Shown: one piece after another, positions 1 to 11,345 of the stretch
Layout of the letters: each line of letters begins with the position of its first letter
How positions within the stretch are numbered: the stretch's first letter is position 1
Origin: Ceratodon purpureus
Lineage: Eukaryota > Streptophyta > Bryopsida > Pseudoditrichales > Ditrichaceae
Assembly (NCBI GenBank): GCA_014871385.1
Contig: CM026424.1
Coordinates: forward strand, 12,862,892 to 12,926,891
Reading direction: 5' to 3'
Length of the DNA stretch: 64,000 bases
The notes under the pieces: generated by a model
What the model was told of the DNA's origin: nothing
The model's database searches: none
The model's input: only the letters and a program-made list of their open reading frames with translations
Made by a program: the position numbers and the translations under genes

Positions 1-1859
1 ATACATGTTGTAGGTTCAAACTTAAAAGGCTTGACATTACTAATCAACCTTGCTACACAATAGACACAGTGTATATTAAGTTCTAACTTGGCATTTTTAA
101 TTATTGAAGATAATAGATTTATTCACAAAAAGATACCCTCCCTTCTCCAATTTTAATGATTAAAATTAGCCCTTGATAGCTCTAGGTATCTTTAATGAGT
201 TCAAGGAGAAAATATGTGGCTAGGATTGTTGGAACAACATCACCTCTACATTTTGTTTCCAAAAGGTGGCTCAAAATTTAAAAACTTCTTGCTTGTGTTA
301 AGAGACCACCAAGCTCTTTGTTACTTTGTAAATATTATAATCGTAAGAGTACCAAGCTCTTTCGTATCTACTAACTATTTAGGGAGAACAAATAATAGTA
401 TAATAAATAAAAAGAGGGGTATCTTCTTAAAACTTTTCTTGACTCTACAATTAATTGTAATGAACTTGAAAAACTCTCAACTCATTCAATGAGTATATAT
501 TATTTTGAAATGAAGACGTGTGTGTAAATGTTCAAATTTCTATTATTAGAAGAAATGCAACTTGACAATTGATGTCGTGACCTTTGGTACTATTTGAACA
601 CATACAAATTCTCAATTCCAAAAGGAGCTTGAGACATGGTATGAGATATCAAAGCCTTTTGAATTACATAGAATTGCATTCTTAATTGCAGTTGGAATGT
701 TTGAAAGCTTTCAAATACATATGCTATTAGGGGAAAATATTGATTACATGGTTAAATTGGACACAAGAGCATATAGTGATTTTATATTTTCATTTGAAGG
801 ACAGAGCACAAATTATAAGTTATAACGTTTGAAAAAAATGCAGAGATAAGTTAATGGTGGCACAGTTTTTATCCATGACATTCTATGCTGGCTCGTAGGA
901 TTTACCACATGTTGAGGTTAATAGGAAAGTTACAACAGATACATAGGTGAATGATTGATTTTCCCATTTATCAAAGAATGTCAAATACATTGGTTCATTC
1001 ACTAATCTCAAAACATACTAAGTTTTGAAATCTGGTATTGTGGTCATTAAGTTTGAAAATGATTGTGATGAATTTACATGATTTTAAATGCTACAATTTG
1101 TAGCCATGAAGAAAAGTAATAAATTGGCTAATGAGAATAAACAACTGACAGTCTGACTTCTTTAGCTCCATTTCATTTCTTTAGCTGGATGAAAACAAAA
1201 ATTAATCCTTCAATAGTAATGAGCCATGAGTCATGACCATTTGTCACCAAAACGGCAAAACCATTCCAAAAATTGACTTTTTAAAATCAAGTATAGCATA
1301 AGAGGTTTACGACTATCCTTGAAGCTTTCTTTGCATCTCCAATTGTAGGATTCTACCTTTGACTTCTAAGAGATCATACATAAAATGTTTTAATAAATAT
1401 GACTGCAAGGATATATAGGAGATTATAAAGTTTAAAGTAAGAAACATTGCAATGTTTTTTTTTTTATTTAATTCTTTTTATTTGCTCCAAATAGAATAAG
1501 CAGACTTTGACTTCTTTTTTTGTCCAAATTTTGCACTATGTAAGTTGAAGGATTTACACTATTATTGTCAAAATTGACTGTTATGGTTATTTTCTTATTT
1601 ACAAAACTTCTGAGGTAGCAAAAAGGTGTAGGACATTTTGGAAATTGTTTATAAAGGCATGGAACTTAATATTTTTGTAAATTAATGTAGATACATGTTA
1701 TATAACTTATGACATCCTAAAAAGTGACTGAAATATTCAAAAAGTACACCGAAATGCTCCAAACCAGCTTTGAGCTTTGAAAAATAGCACACTTCATATT
1801 CACTTCCTAGTGATCACATGTTGCACCTTGTGGTCCACTTTATTCTGCTCTCCTCCAAC
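1..1859. other. AT-rich intergenic DNA
   Basis: I see no gene here. Open frames are short (longest 92 codons at 214-492) and A/T-driven, with no recognisable domain and no coherent splice pattern. Homopolymer T runs occur near 1456 and 1940. The last part, from about 1856, is the diverged outer end of the left inverted-repeat arm. Confidence 0.7.
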
Positions 1860-3138
1860 CAAATTTATTATGTAATTTTTGGTTAGCATTTTAAGTTTGA
1901 GAAATAGAGAAATTAAGAAACACATAAACACCTCAACGATTTTTTTTTTTTTTTTCTATTTTGAATCTAAAATGACAATTTACAGTAACCATTAGTTGAT
2001 TTGAAAATGGAACATTGATATGCATTATAAAAAGCACACAAAGGATTTCAACACTAGTGGTAGAGAAACCTAGACTTATGACCAAAATATTTAATGGTCA
2101 TGATGCATAATATCATCACATTCTCATTGGCTGAGGTAATCTAAAAATTAAAATTGTGTACTTGTGAATTTGTACATTCAAATTTTGCACTTGTTTACAC
2201 TGAGGCTCCCAGAAGGACCTGTTCTATGATTTGCACATGGGAGGATGGTACAGTACATAGACTTGCTCTTACAAGCTTAACCCTTCAGACAACCATGACT
2301 GTAGTTACATTGAATTTGAATTGTCCACCAAGGTTAAAATATGGACACTTCAAATTACAACTTGCAGTCTTGCAGACTAGAAGACGTACTGAGTAAATAG
2401 TTGAGTACTTCTACCCTTGTCATCCATCTCAGCAATTATTAGTCAACTTGACTTCTTGGTTCCGGAGCGAGGGCAGTAGCACCTCAGGAGCTGAAGCTTA
2501 GGGTCGACACTAGGAGGTGGTCCACAGACTGACTCATGAGGCGACGTCGCCTGCCATAGTGGTCACTAATTCAAGTGCAATGCAAGCTGGTGTGCATTTC
2601 AAATCTCACGTCGATCATCATTTCTCCACCAAACTGTGAAGAACATCCATTGAATAAGTCTGTGGGGACTGATGAGTCATGATTTCTCCTCCCGTATTCC
2701 ACAGGATGCAGCCGCACATCGGGTCGACGTCATACCTCAGTGAGCGGGAAGTGGCCGGATGGACCTGCTGAAAGTTCGAATTACGCACGTATTTTCCTTC
2801 TGGAATCGATCTGGACCGGCGATCTGATCGTTGTGTATCATTCACAGCTGATTCCCCTCTCATGCCTTGCTCGGATCATTGGAATATAAGCACCTGAGTT
2901 TGGCCGAAGCTCCGAACTAGCAGATGCCGTTGGCCTTCTGATGGGCACTTACACCACTAGACCACAATTCAAGCTCATTTTAATTTTCAGTGGGAGCATT
3001 CTTGTGATGGTACGTAATAGTTTCCCTGGTTTAGAGGGTGTTATTATCAACTGCCTGTTATTAATATCAACTGCGAGGATGTTATTATTATCTGTCTCTG
3101 TTTAATATAGTGGGTGTTTCTTTGGATGCTTCTTCAGA
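1860..3138 (+). repeat. Left inverted-repeat arm
   Basis: From about 2080 to 3138 the arm matches the reverse complement of the right arm almost base for base. Two 80-81-codon open frames in it (2154-2396 plus; 2618-2863 minus) are identical at protein level to those in the other arm. Outward of 2080 the arms diverge: a poly-T tract at 1940-1957 and a short insertion near 2018-2030 are absent from the partner, and homology fades near 1860. The inner edge falls after the shared GATGCTTCTTCAGA. The open frames match no family I recognise and are probably chance frames. Confidence 0.85.
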
Positions 3139-4739
3139 TAGTTGGTAGATTGTAAGAATTTGTAATATGGTTACCTCTTTAGATGAGGTGCTGGTTGAGA
3201 TTTTGATTCATGGTTTTATGTGTATCATTGTGTGGCAGACACTCCATATTGTTTTAAAATGAAAATCGCTTAACAAGCCTGATTTTTGAGTGCAGCAATC
3301 CAAAATTATCCGTACTGTCTGATTTCATTTTGAAGTACATATGTGTATTGACATTGAAACTGCCAGAATAAGCTACTCCAATTGTGTTACACATGAATTG
3401 CGATAAATCTGCTGTGGCCTCTGGTCAGTCCGGTGCTTTTTCTTTGCATTGGGGCAGCGGACTTAGAATTCATCAAAATTAATTGATCATTATCTCAGTG
3501 GCATTCCTTTGATGTTGTCTCATACAAAATATAGCCATGGATTGATCTCAAGCTGGAAACTAAAGCATAGTCCTACTTTTGACACACGCATCATCCTTTT
3601 GCCCTAGATATGGTTTTCTCCTGTCTCTTGAACAGCTCATTCATATCTCCGTATTTTCTTGGTCGAATCGTTGAAAAATAATTTGAATTTTGGATAGCCG
3701 GTTCCAGTCTGCAACTGCTGTGGCGGTGTAGAGATAGGGAGCTAGGCGGGCTCAGGATGCACTTGGAAGCTACAATAACACATAGACAGCGAATACCTAC
3801 TGTAGTATCTCCTAGTAGCCTAGTAGCTCCTAGTCTATTGCCAACCAATAGAGCTAGGTCCTGCTTGAAAAACAACATTTGCAACATCGTGCACTAAATG
3901 ATGCAGCAGCCTACAACTGCATGAAGCCGTATCACCCACCGAATGAAGCATGAATTACTAATAAGTGGTTCGTACATATACTAATCAATAATTGGTTTGT
4001 ACACTAATTACTCCAATATATAAAATTAACATAGTAAGAGTGTGTTGCAATTATCACAAACTAGAAGTCAGAACAAGAGCACGTGTATCTAATTTGTTGA
4101 ATGTAGCAAACAGTGTGCTTTCTCAAATATTAGGATTTTACCCTCAATTTACAAACTTCCTTGAGAAGGAGATTCAACCATACATTTCTATTTAAATTGG
4201 TCTATTAAATTTATCATAAAATTACAACATTAAACTAGTTCTCTAAACAACATCTCCATATTCATTCCCTTAACATCAAGTTTCACCCATAGTTTAGTAG
4301 GTTTCATAACCCACTCTAATAATCTTGATTATCGTTCCCAGGATTCAAGATTTTATTATGCTGCAAACACATAAGAAAACTCCAATTTACATGAGTAACA
4401 AAATAGGTTCGAAGCTAAAAACATTATTTACTCAATTGCAAAATGGATGTGTTGTCGAAGTCTCAATGATAACAGATCGTAGCATGCTCCGGATTCCATA
4501 TCCAGGATATCCCAGACCTTGTACCACATTCCGATTCTCCAAGATTTCCATGAGAATTGGCTCTGAGATTGATAGCGTTCAAAGTTTCACAAATCATTGC
4601 AACGATGCAATCCATCGACAAGGACGTGCCACATTGCGACCTCCTAATTCGTCCAAATGCATAACTTGGAATTGAACTTGCTGTGAAGTATTCGAGTGAG
4701 TTGGGGGGCGTAGGTAAGCACCCAATCCGGCCATTTAGT
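3139..4739. other. Interior of inverted-repeat element, left part, no gene recognised
   Basis: Mixed-composition sequence between the left arm and the GC-rich interior. Open frames at 3591-3887 (minus), 3992-4195 (plus), 4325-4675 (plus) and 4463-4747 (minus) have no recognisable domain. A donor-like GTAAGC occurs just after 4712. I cannot tie any of it to the AP2-like exons downstream. Confidence 0.5.
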
Positions 4740-6759
4740 GACGCCAATCATGAATTGCTCTGGAGAAAACTAATCCATCCGTCTTCGCGCCTCCTACGAA
4801 GCTCAATGAGGCTAGTAGGCTAGCTGCCCAGTTGAGGGCGTCGTGGCAGGTCCTCCCCAGTCTCGACGGTACGGTCACGCCAACTGTGGGCTGTTTACAG
4901 AGGCCCGCCCTGGCTCCGGCCTCCATTTCTCATGCTTGCTAAACCCCATTCCCCCCCGAGATCAACGTTTCCTGAAAGTTCACCTCCCCTCACCGCACTC
5001 CACCCCATCGCAACCACCAGCACCTCCTCGCTCATTCACAGTCCTGATCTCAAGCGCCCAGCCCACGCAGAAACAGAGAAGAAACTAACACGTACAGAGC
5101 CGCGGAGCCGCGGGGCGCCACCCAAGCTGCGGGAGCTGGCGATCGATCGATCGAGGCACACGACGAGTCACGACCATCCTCACCTGTCCGTCACCAGGCT
5201 CAGGGCGCATCTGAAGAGGAGGAAGCAGCAATCCGCTGCCTCGTGAGGAGCCGAGGACCTGTGCCCTCACCACGCACCCACCCACCCACCTTTCCCCCCT
5301 CTCGCCCAGGCTGGGCCCCTCAGGTATCGCTGCTGACACAAGGTCATACTCTTCCGTTTTTCTAGACACGACATTGTCCTCTGCCGCGCGGTAGCCGGTA
5401 GGCATCCTTCAGGGGGTGGTGGTCGCGGAAGTCGGGCTTTTCAGCCCCGAACCTCTCCTCCCACCCGCTCGCATTGTGGCGGCACGCAATGACCGTTTCT
5501 TCGACTGGACAAGCTTCGAGCGTCCCATGTTTGTTAGTTTCACTGTGAGAGTCGCGGGCTCGAGGGCAAGCTATCGTGTATACCCGCTAAATGTGATCGT
5601 AGCATAGTGCATTCCCCTGCGGAAGAAATCAGAACGTGCGTTGAGGGTAGAACTGCTGCGGTCAATCCGCACAACCGGGCTCACAGAGGGAATTGTCGTA
5701 TCTCTCTCTCTCTTCCTCGATACTTAGTTACGCTGCGGCGACCAGGCTCCCTTCCCATGCCGTGAACTCCGGCAAACCTTGGCACTGTCCAAGGACGACG
5801 TGCTGTAGTCTGCCACCAACAGTTTGGTATTTGAACAGTATTCCCGGATTTTCCTTAACAATGTGCCTCCCCCTTTCTGGACATGATGCAGGAACCAGGT
5901 GAACATAGCGGTTTCCAAGCAGGAGCGCGCGGTCGAGCCGAGGCTGACACCCTTCGGAAGGCCATCAAGCTGCTGGAGCGAGGACGTTGCGAGCCTGATT
6001 CTGGCATTTCCCCCCATCAGGTACTCCACTTATTAAGACTTAACATTTTGCGTAAGCTGGAGAAAGGTCATCGGTACTCTTCACCATCGAAGCCTGGATC
6101 GCCTGTTTTGGCGCTCGAGACGTGTCCCTGGAACGGTGGAAAGTGGTGCGATGAATCAACGCATCTAAAAGGGTAATCCTCTAGGAACTCGCACAACCGG
6201 GCTGACAACGCAACGTGCAATTTTCCGCAGGTTACCGACCCGCAAAAGTCCAGGGAAGACCTAGGCAACATCGCCATCGCCATCAGGTATGTGTATTGCA
6301 CCGATTGAAACGGTGATAAATGTCGGGTTTTGAAATTTTTGTTTTCGAACAGAACTCATCCAAGCTCCCAAAAGAAAATTCCTTATTAGCTGACTCTACA
6401 GCCCATATTACAAGGTATTTACTAACTTTCGAAATTTCCACATTGTGTAGGGACTCTGCTGAGTGAGCCCCCAAGCCTGCAACTCCAAGTTGGCATTGTA
6501 CTATCATAGCCATACTCTCCTCATGGCTCAGCGACCGTGCAAAGACCCGACTCTCTTCCATCTCAACAAGAGCACTGGAAGATTTTCTGCATGGGTCAGG
6601 TAAATTACTTACGGTTCTTGTGGTGAGCTTCCCTGGCCTCACGGCGCTGCCGATCACGTACGTGGAGATTCTGGATCGATGTTTCTGTTGCCTCCCTGGG
6701 TTGTGAGACCCATCCTGTACTGCAGAGTTTCTAATTCTCCTCGACTTGGGTGTTTCCAG
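4740..6759 (+). other. GC-rich stretch with possible upstream exons of the AP2-like gene
   Basis: GC content rises sharply at about 4780 and stays high. Plausible exon-like blocks bounded by AG and GT are 5891-6019 (CAG before, GTACTC after), 6232-6285 and about 6640-6703. None has a domain I can name, and frames across them are ambiguous. 5141-5154 is a GATCGATCGATCGA run. The stretch 4930-5330 is C-rich and could be leader or first exon. Treat this as the likely 5' part of the captured gene, with exon structure unresolved. Confidence 0.35.
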
Positions 6760-8069
6760 GAGGCCCAACGACGGCAACAAACGTCACTATATCGGGTGCT
6801 ACACGACCTTCCATATGGCCGCAAGGGCCCAGGACCGGGCCACTCTGAAAATCAACGCCAGAGCCCCCGTGAATTTTAAAGCATCCGACTATGACGAGGA
6901 CATTCGGCTGGTAGGATGATCCTGAATTTTGCTCTGTACGCATGTGCCTTCATTGCCGAGTTTGCATCAATAACCTAGCCGCAAACGAAACACTGCGATT
7001 TACATGCAGTACTTGACTTGTGAACACTCGGTTTATCTTAATCTGCCCTGAATATATACAACTTGGTCTAACGGTGCTTGGCAGAAGTCGGGACAACCAT
7101 CCACTGATTTATTCTTGGACTTGAATTTCTCTGCACAGAGAGCTGCACATGGCGAGCGAGCATTTTTGACAATGCTCCGAAATGAAGCCCGCCCTACCTA
7201 CAACGTGGTCCTCAACAAATCGCCGTGTAAGCGTAACTAATCCCATACTATCCATGTCACACTTAGAATATGTTGCTGCCGAGATGAATGCCACTTCTAA
7301 TAACAAGCTGCCGACCAATTCCTGTAACAAGCTGTTTGGTTGTGATATATTAGAGTAGGCTCCTCTCCGGAAGTAGTTGAGTGAGATCACAGTCTGTCGT
7401 TATGCTCCACAAGTGAATATTGATTCAGTTGGACATGTGCTACATTGTGAACTGGGGGCAGGCTATGTGAAGTTCCAGAACATGGAGAACGACATGGAGG
7501 AGCTGCGGCGTGTGACTAAATTCACCATCCAACAGTTTGTCGCTCACTTGGCGACCAATCCCACCCGGAGTCCTGAAATGAATCAGGCCGCGGAGATCCT
7601 GCTGGAGATTTTCGCCACACACACTCCTGGCACTGATGAGCCCCGGATGCCACGTCGAGTGGCAGTTGCCAGCAGCCCCGAGTTTGACATCTTCGCTCGG
7701 GACATTCCCAAGGGGAAGAGGTGATCACGTACACTCCACCCGCTCTTCATTCTGTCGATATACATGGCTCAACAAGAATGCAGTGCAATCAGAAAATGTC
7801 TGCACCCGAGTCTTTCACACATTGGTCTTGCGTCTCATATTACATGCACTGCCTCTTTGCAACAACACACAAGCAGTTACAGTGATAAAACTCCCGGAAT
7901 CTGTTAACTTCCTGGATTGACATGTCCCTCTTTCCACAGGAGCCCCCGGGCGTGGAGGACGAGAGCTGCTGGAGGTGGCAGCGAGGAACGCAACAGACCC
8001 CGAACCCGCAGTTTCTGCAAAAGGAAACTCGCAATGTCGCATTGTCCGTATAGGCGTCCTCGTTCTTGA
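6760..8069 (+). pseudogene. Divergent or decayed AP2-domain transcription factor gene (AINTEGUMENTA-like region)
   Basis: Exon 6760-6910 (CAG before, GTAGGA after) encodes 50 residues matching the second half of an AP2 DNA-binding domain: HYIGCYTTFHMAARAQDRA, then an alanine/asparagine stretch and SDYDED. In the family the equivalent reads YLGxFxxxxxAARAYDxAA, followed by an NF and NYE/DYE segment. Exon 7479-7720 (TTCCAG before, GTGATC after) begins with MENDMEELRRVTK and QQFVAHL, matching the linker helix between the two AP2 repeats (consensus EEMKxMTREEFVAxLRR). Exon 7940-8069 gives a basic tail and an in-frame stop. The three blocks join in phase. The tyrosine of the RAYD element is Gln, and the N-terminal half of the domain (GVxxRxWGxW) is not convincingly present. 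Because it sits between inverted repeats with introns retained, DNA-level capture is likely. It may be a fragment rather than a working gene. Confidence 0.45.
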
Positions 8070-8919
8070 GGTGAGCGCGCTCGATCCAGGACCTACTCGA
8101 TCGTCTCTTCTCCCTGCACTCGCTTGACGTTGTCACTGTTTTATAAGCCTGTCAGGAATAGAGAACCGACTGAATATCAAAATCGACTGATCAATGTCTC
8201 TTCTCTCTTCACCGATTCGGATCCCGAGTTAGGTCCCACTTGTTGGAAGTCTTGGAGTAGCTCTTCACCTGCTTGGGCACCTTCTGCTCGTTGATACATT
8301 GAGTTTCTCCACGCTATCCTTCGGCATTAGTCGGTATGCTTGATGCGGTCACACCTTCCGGTGTGCAACCTGAAAACGTAACGTTTGACAAAATAATCTT
8401 CTAAGGCTACCAATTCTGCGTCGTGAGGTTGTTGCGGGTACTATCAAGTCCTAAGTCACCAAGGTCTTTGCCTTCCCTGGATTGTAGATTGCTGTGCACT
8501 GGTAGGAATTATGATCAATCATACTGCCGGACCTAACAGCTGCAACGTTCTTGCAGGAGCATGGGGGCGCCCACTGCATTATCAAGATGCCGGGCCGTGG
8601 CTGCTACCCATTGAAGTAAAATTGGAGGCGTAGCAGTCGCAACATCGATGCTGAAGCATAATTTTGCTGGATGGTATACCGAAGCAGGATTTTATTGACA
8701 TCCATAAAGTTCATGCTTGTACATATTACAGGAATAGTACAAATTATTTTCGATTACTGCACTTAAAATTTAGGCTTGTTTTGTGATAGTGCTTATTATA
8801 AATTTTGGATCCTGTGCCAAATACATAACACCAAAAAAAAAACTCACCAAGCAACTCACCTTAAGAAGTAACCTTAATACAGGGTCTCACATTCTCCAAC
8901 TATATTCTCACATTCACAT
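8070..8919. other. Interior of inverted-repeat element, right part
   Basis: Composition falls back to AT-rich towards the right arm. One alternative terminal exon is visible at 8557-8616: a good acceptor (TTCTTGCAG), 19 codons and TAA. It could follow a reading of 7940-8069 in a different frame, ending at a GAG|GTGAGC donor. I cannot choose between the two endings. Otherwise nothing recognised. Confidence 0.35.
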
Positions 8920-10180
8920 TCTGAAGAAGCATCCAAAGAAACACCCACTATATTAAGAGGATACAGATAATAATAACATCCTCGCAGTTGATATTAATAA
9001 CAGGCAGTTGATAATAACACCCTCTAAACCAGGGAAACTATTACGTACCATCACAAGAATGCTCCCACTGAAAATTAAAATGAGCTTGAATTGTGGTCTA
9101 GTGGTGTAAGTGCCCATCAGAAGGCCAACGGCATCTGCTAGTTCGGAGCTTCGGCCAAACTCAGGTGCTTATATTCCAATGATCCGAGCAAGGCATGAGA
9201 GGGGAATCAGCTGTGAATGATACACAACGATCAGATCGCCGGTCCAGATCGATTCCAGAAGGAAAATACGTGCGTAATTCGAACTTTCAGCAGGTCCATC
9301 CGGCCACTTCCCGCTCACTGAGGTATGACGTTGACCCGATGTGCGGCTGCATCCTGTGGAATACGGGAGGAGAAATCATGACTCATCAGTCCCCACAGAC
9401 TTATTCAATGGATGTTCTTCACAGTTTGGTGGAGAAATGATGATCGACGTGAGATTTGAAATGCACACCAGCTTGCATTGCACTTGAATTAGTGACCACT
9501 ATGGCAGGCGACGTCGCCTCATGAGTCAGTCTGTGGACCACCTCCTAGTGTCGACCCTAAGCTTCAGCTCCTGAGGTGCTACTGCCCTCGCTCCGGAACC
9601 AAGAAGTCAAGTTGACTAATAATTGCTGAGATGGATGACAAGGGTAGAAGTACTCAACTATTTACTCAGTACGTCTTCTAGTCTGCAAGACTGCAAGTTG
9701 TAATTTGAAGTGTCCATATTTTAACCTTGGTGGACAATTCAAATTCAATGTAACTACAGTCATGGTTGTCTGAAGGGTTAAGCTTGTAAGAGCAAGTCTA
9801 TGTACTGTACCATCCTCCCATGTGCAAATCATAGAACAGGTCCTTCTGGGAGCCTCAGTGTAAACAAGTGCAAAATTTGAATGTACAAATTCACAAGTAC
9901 ACAATTTTAATTTTTAGATTACCTCAGCCAATGAGAATGTGATGATATTATGCATCATGACCATTAAATATTTTGGTCATAAGTCTAGGTTTCTCTACCA
10001 CTAGTGTTGAAATCCTTTGTGTGCTTTTTAATGTTCTTTTCCAAATCAACTAATGGTTATTGTAGATTATCATCGAAAACTAAAAATGGAAAAAGACTTT
10101 GAGGTGTTTATGTGTTTCTTAATTTCTCTATTTCTCAAACTTAAAATGCTTACCAAAAATAATAGACCAAATTTGGTTAT
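8920..10180 (-). repeat. Right inverted-repeat arm
   Basis: Reverse complement of the left arm. It begins at TCTGAAGAAGCATCC (8920). Within the well-matched inner kilobase only scattered differences are seen (for example GTCGACGTC versus GTCAACGTC, and a few bases near 8950-8965). The outer part, from about 9975, has indels relative to its partner and fades near 10180. High identity suggests recent formation or gene conversion. Confidence 0.85.
9094..9150 (+). other. tRNA-like A-box/B-box pair inside the arm
   Basis: TGGTCTAGTGG (9094-9104) fits the RNA polymerase III A-box consensus TRGYNNARNGG, as found in tRNA-Glu, Asp and Gly genes. AGTTCGGAGCT (9140-9150) is an imperfect B-box (consensus GGTTCGANTCC) at suitable spacing. 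The same pair lies reversed in the left arm near 2908-2964. No complete cloverleaf can be folded by eye, so at most this is a tRNA-derived SINE relic. Confidence 0.25.
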
Positions 10181-10540
10181 TTGAAACAAAAGAAATCACT
10201 GTGGTCAATATTGAAAAATGATTTATATATGAATCAAATATTATTTGGAGATGATTAAATATTATGTTTTGAATTCTTAACCATGATGACTGAAATTTGA
10301 CACCAAGATATCATATTGATAATATGTCAAAACACTCCAATATAATAAGAATGATTTAAGTATGGCATTATCTATAATTCAATTAGGCATAAAATCCAAA
10401 AATAAAAACCAAAACATATAAGATGGCATAGGTTTGCACTAAATGCAAATTTTGCTACGTGTCGTGGGTTCTTTTTATTTGTCCTACACACGGATGGACA
10501 AAAAATCATTGTAGTTGATTGTATCATTGTAGTTCACGCC
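10181..10540. other. AT-rich DNA between the element and the third repeat copy
   Basis: A/T-rich sequence without a credible gene. It lies between the faded outer end of the right arm and the PIE1-derived fragment. Confidence 0.6.
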
Positions 10541-10700
10541 TTCAGACCCACAGCTCTCGAAAGATCGCCTTCCACACTGCTTCGACCCGGTTCTCGCTGC
10601 TCAGAGCGCCTCTGGGTTGCCTTTCCAACATCCATGCTGGTGCCTGCCCGCCATCCTCTGGACGTTGCCCGCTCTCCATGACCACTTTGACGTTTGCGAT
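10541..10700 (-). pseudogene. Captured fragment of the neighbouring PIE1/SWR1 last exon
   Basis: This 160-bp GC-rich block aligns with about 21982-22155, inside the last exon of the PIE1-like gene, in the same orientation. Shared blocks include CAGCTCTCGAAAGATCGC, CACTGCTTCGACCCG, CCAACATCCATGCTGG, CCTGCCCGCC and GACGTTTGCGA. On the minus strand it still reads PAWMLERQPRGA followed by SSE, as in PIE1, but upstream and downstream frames do not continue the PIE1 protein. It is directly joined to arm-type repeat sequence (10710 onward), so it behaves as a gene fragment carried by the repeat. Identity looks like roughly 75-80 percent by eye. Confidence 0.85.
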
Positions 10701-10709
10701 GTCAGTTTT

Positions 10710-11345
10710 CACCAAAGGTTTAAACATGGACACTGCAAACTACAACATGCAACGTAAACATCAAACTGATGGTAGTACCAGAAAACATACTCGTGGCAGT
10801 TCTAGAAAACATGCAGCCTGGACACGAAACCAAACCGAGTAAATAGATGAGTACTTTCAGCCTTGTCATCCATCTCAGCAATTATTAGTCAACTTGACTT
10901 CTTGGTTCAGGAGCAGGGCAAGGAAAATATCATGAGCGCTGAAGCTTAGGATTCACAGTGTGAGACGACGTCGCCTGTCACGGTGGTCACTTCAGACTGT
11001 AATGCAAGCTGGTGTGTGTGAATTCTTACGTCGATCATCATTTCTCAACCAAACTGTGGATGACATCCATTCAATAAGTTTGTGGGGACGGACGAGTCAT
11101 GATTTCTCCTCCCGTAGGGCTGTATTCCGCGGGTTTTAGCCCCACTTCAGTAAGCGGGAAGTGGCCGGATCAACCTGCTGAAAGTTCGAATTACGCGCGT
11201 ATCGTCCTTCTAGAATCGATCCGGACCGGCGATCTGATCCTAGTTTATCATTCACAGCTGATTCATGTCTCATCGCTTGCCCCGATCACTGGAACAGCAC
11301 CTCGACGAAGTTCCAAACAGGTAGATACCTCAAATGGGCACCAAT
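10710..11345 (+). repeat. Third, older copy of the arm repeat
   Basis: Direct-orientation relative of left-arm positions about 2325-2950. Conserved stretches include CATCCATCTCAGCAATTATT, GACTTCTTGGTTC, GACGTCGCCTG, ACGTCGATCATCATTTCTC, GCGGGAAGTGGCCGGAT and TGCTGAAAGTTCGAATTACG. It is clearly more diverged than the two arms are from each other, with several small insertions, so it is an earlier copy. Confidence 0.85.

Larger units (their letters stand above)
1860..10180. mobile_element. Large inverted-repeat element carrying gene sequence (Pack-type candidate)
   Basis: Two arms of about 1.27 kb (1860-3138 and 8920-10180) face each other across 5.78 kb. The arm sequence occurs a third time outside at 10710-11345, so it is a dispersed repeat rather than a local palindrome. 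The interior (about 4740-8640) is clearly GC-richer than the flanks and contains exon-like sequence of an AP2-type gene. Long inverted ends around captured exons are typical of Mutator-like Pack-MULEs, but I could not define exact outer ends or a target-site duplication, so the superfamily is inference. No transposase is visible; if mobile, it is non-autonomous. Confidence 0.6.

Noticed and set aside
2154-2863. Two 80-81-codon frames duplicated in both inverted arms
   Set aside because: Identity between copies only reflects DNA identity of the arms. In the diverged third copy the frames are not maintained, and no family is recognised.
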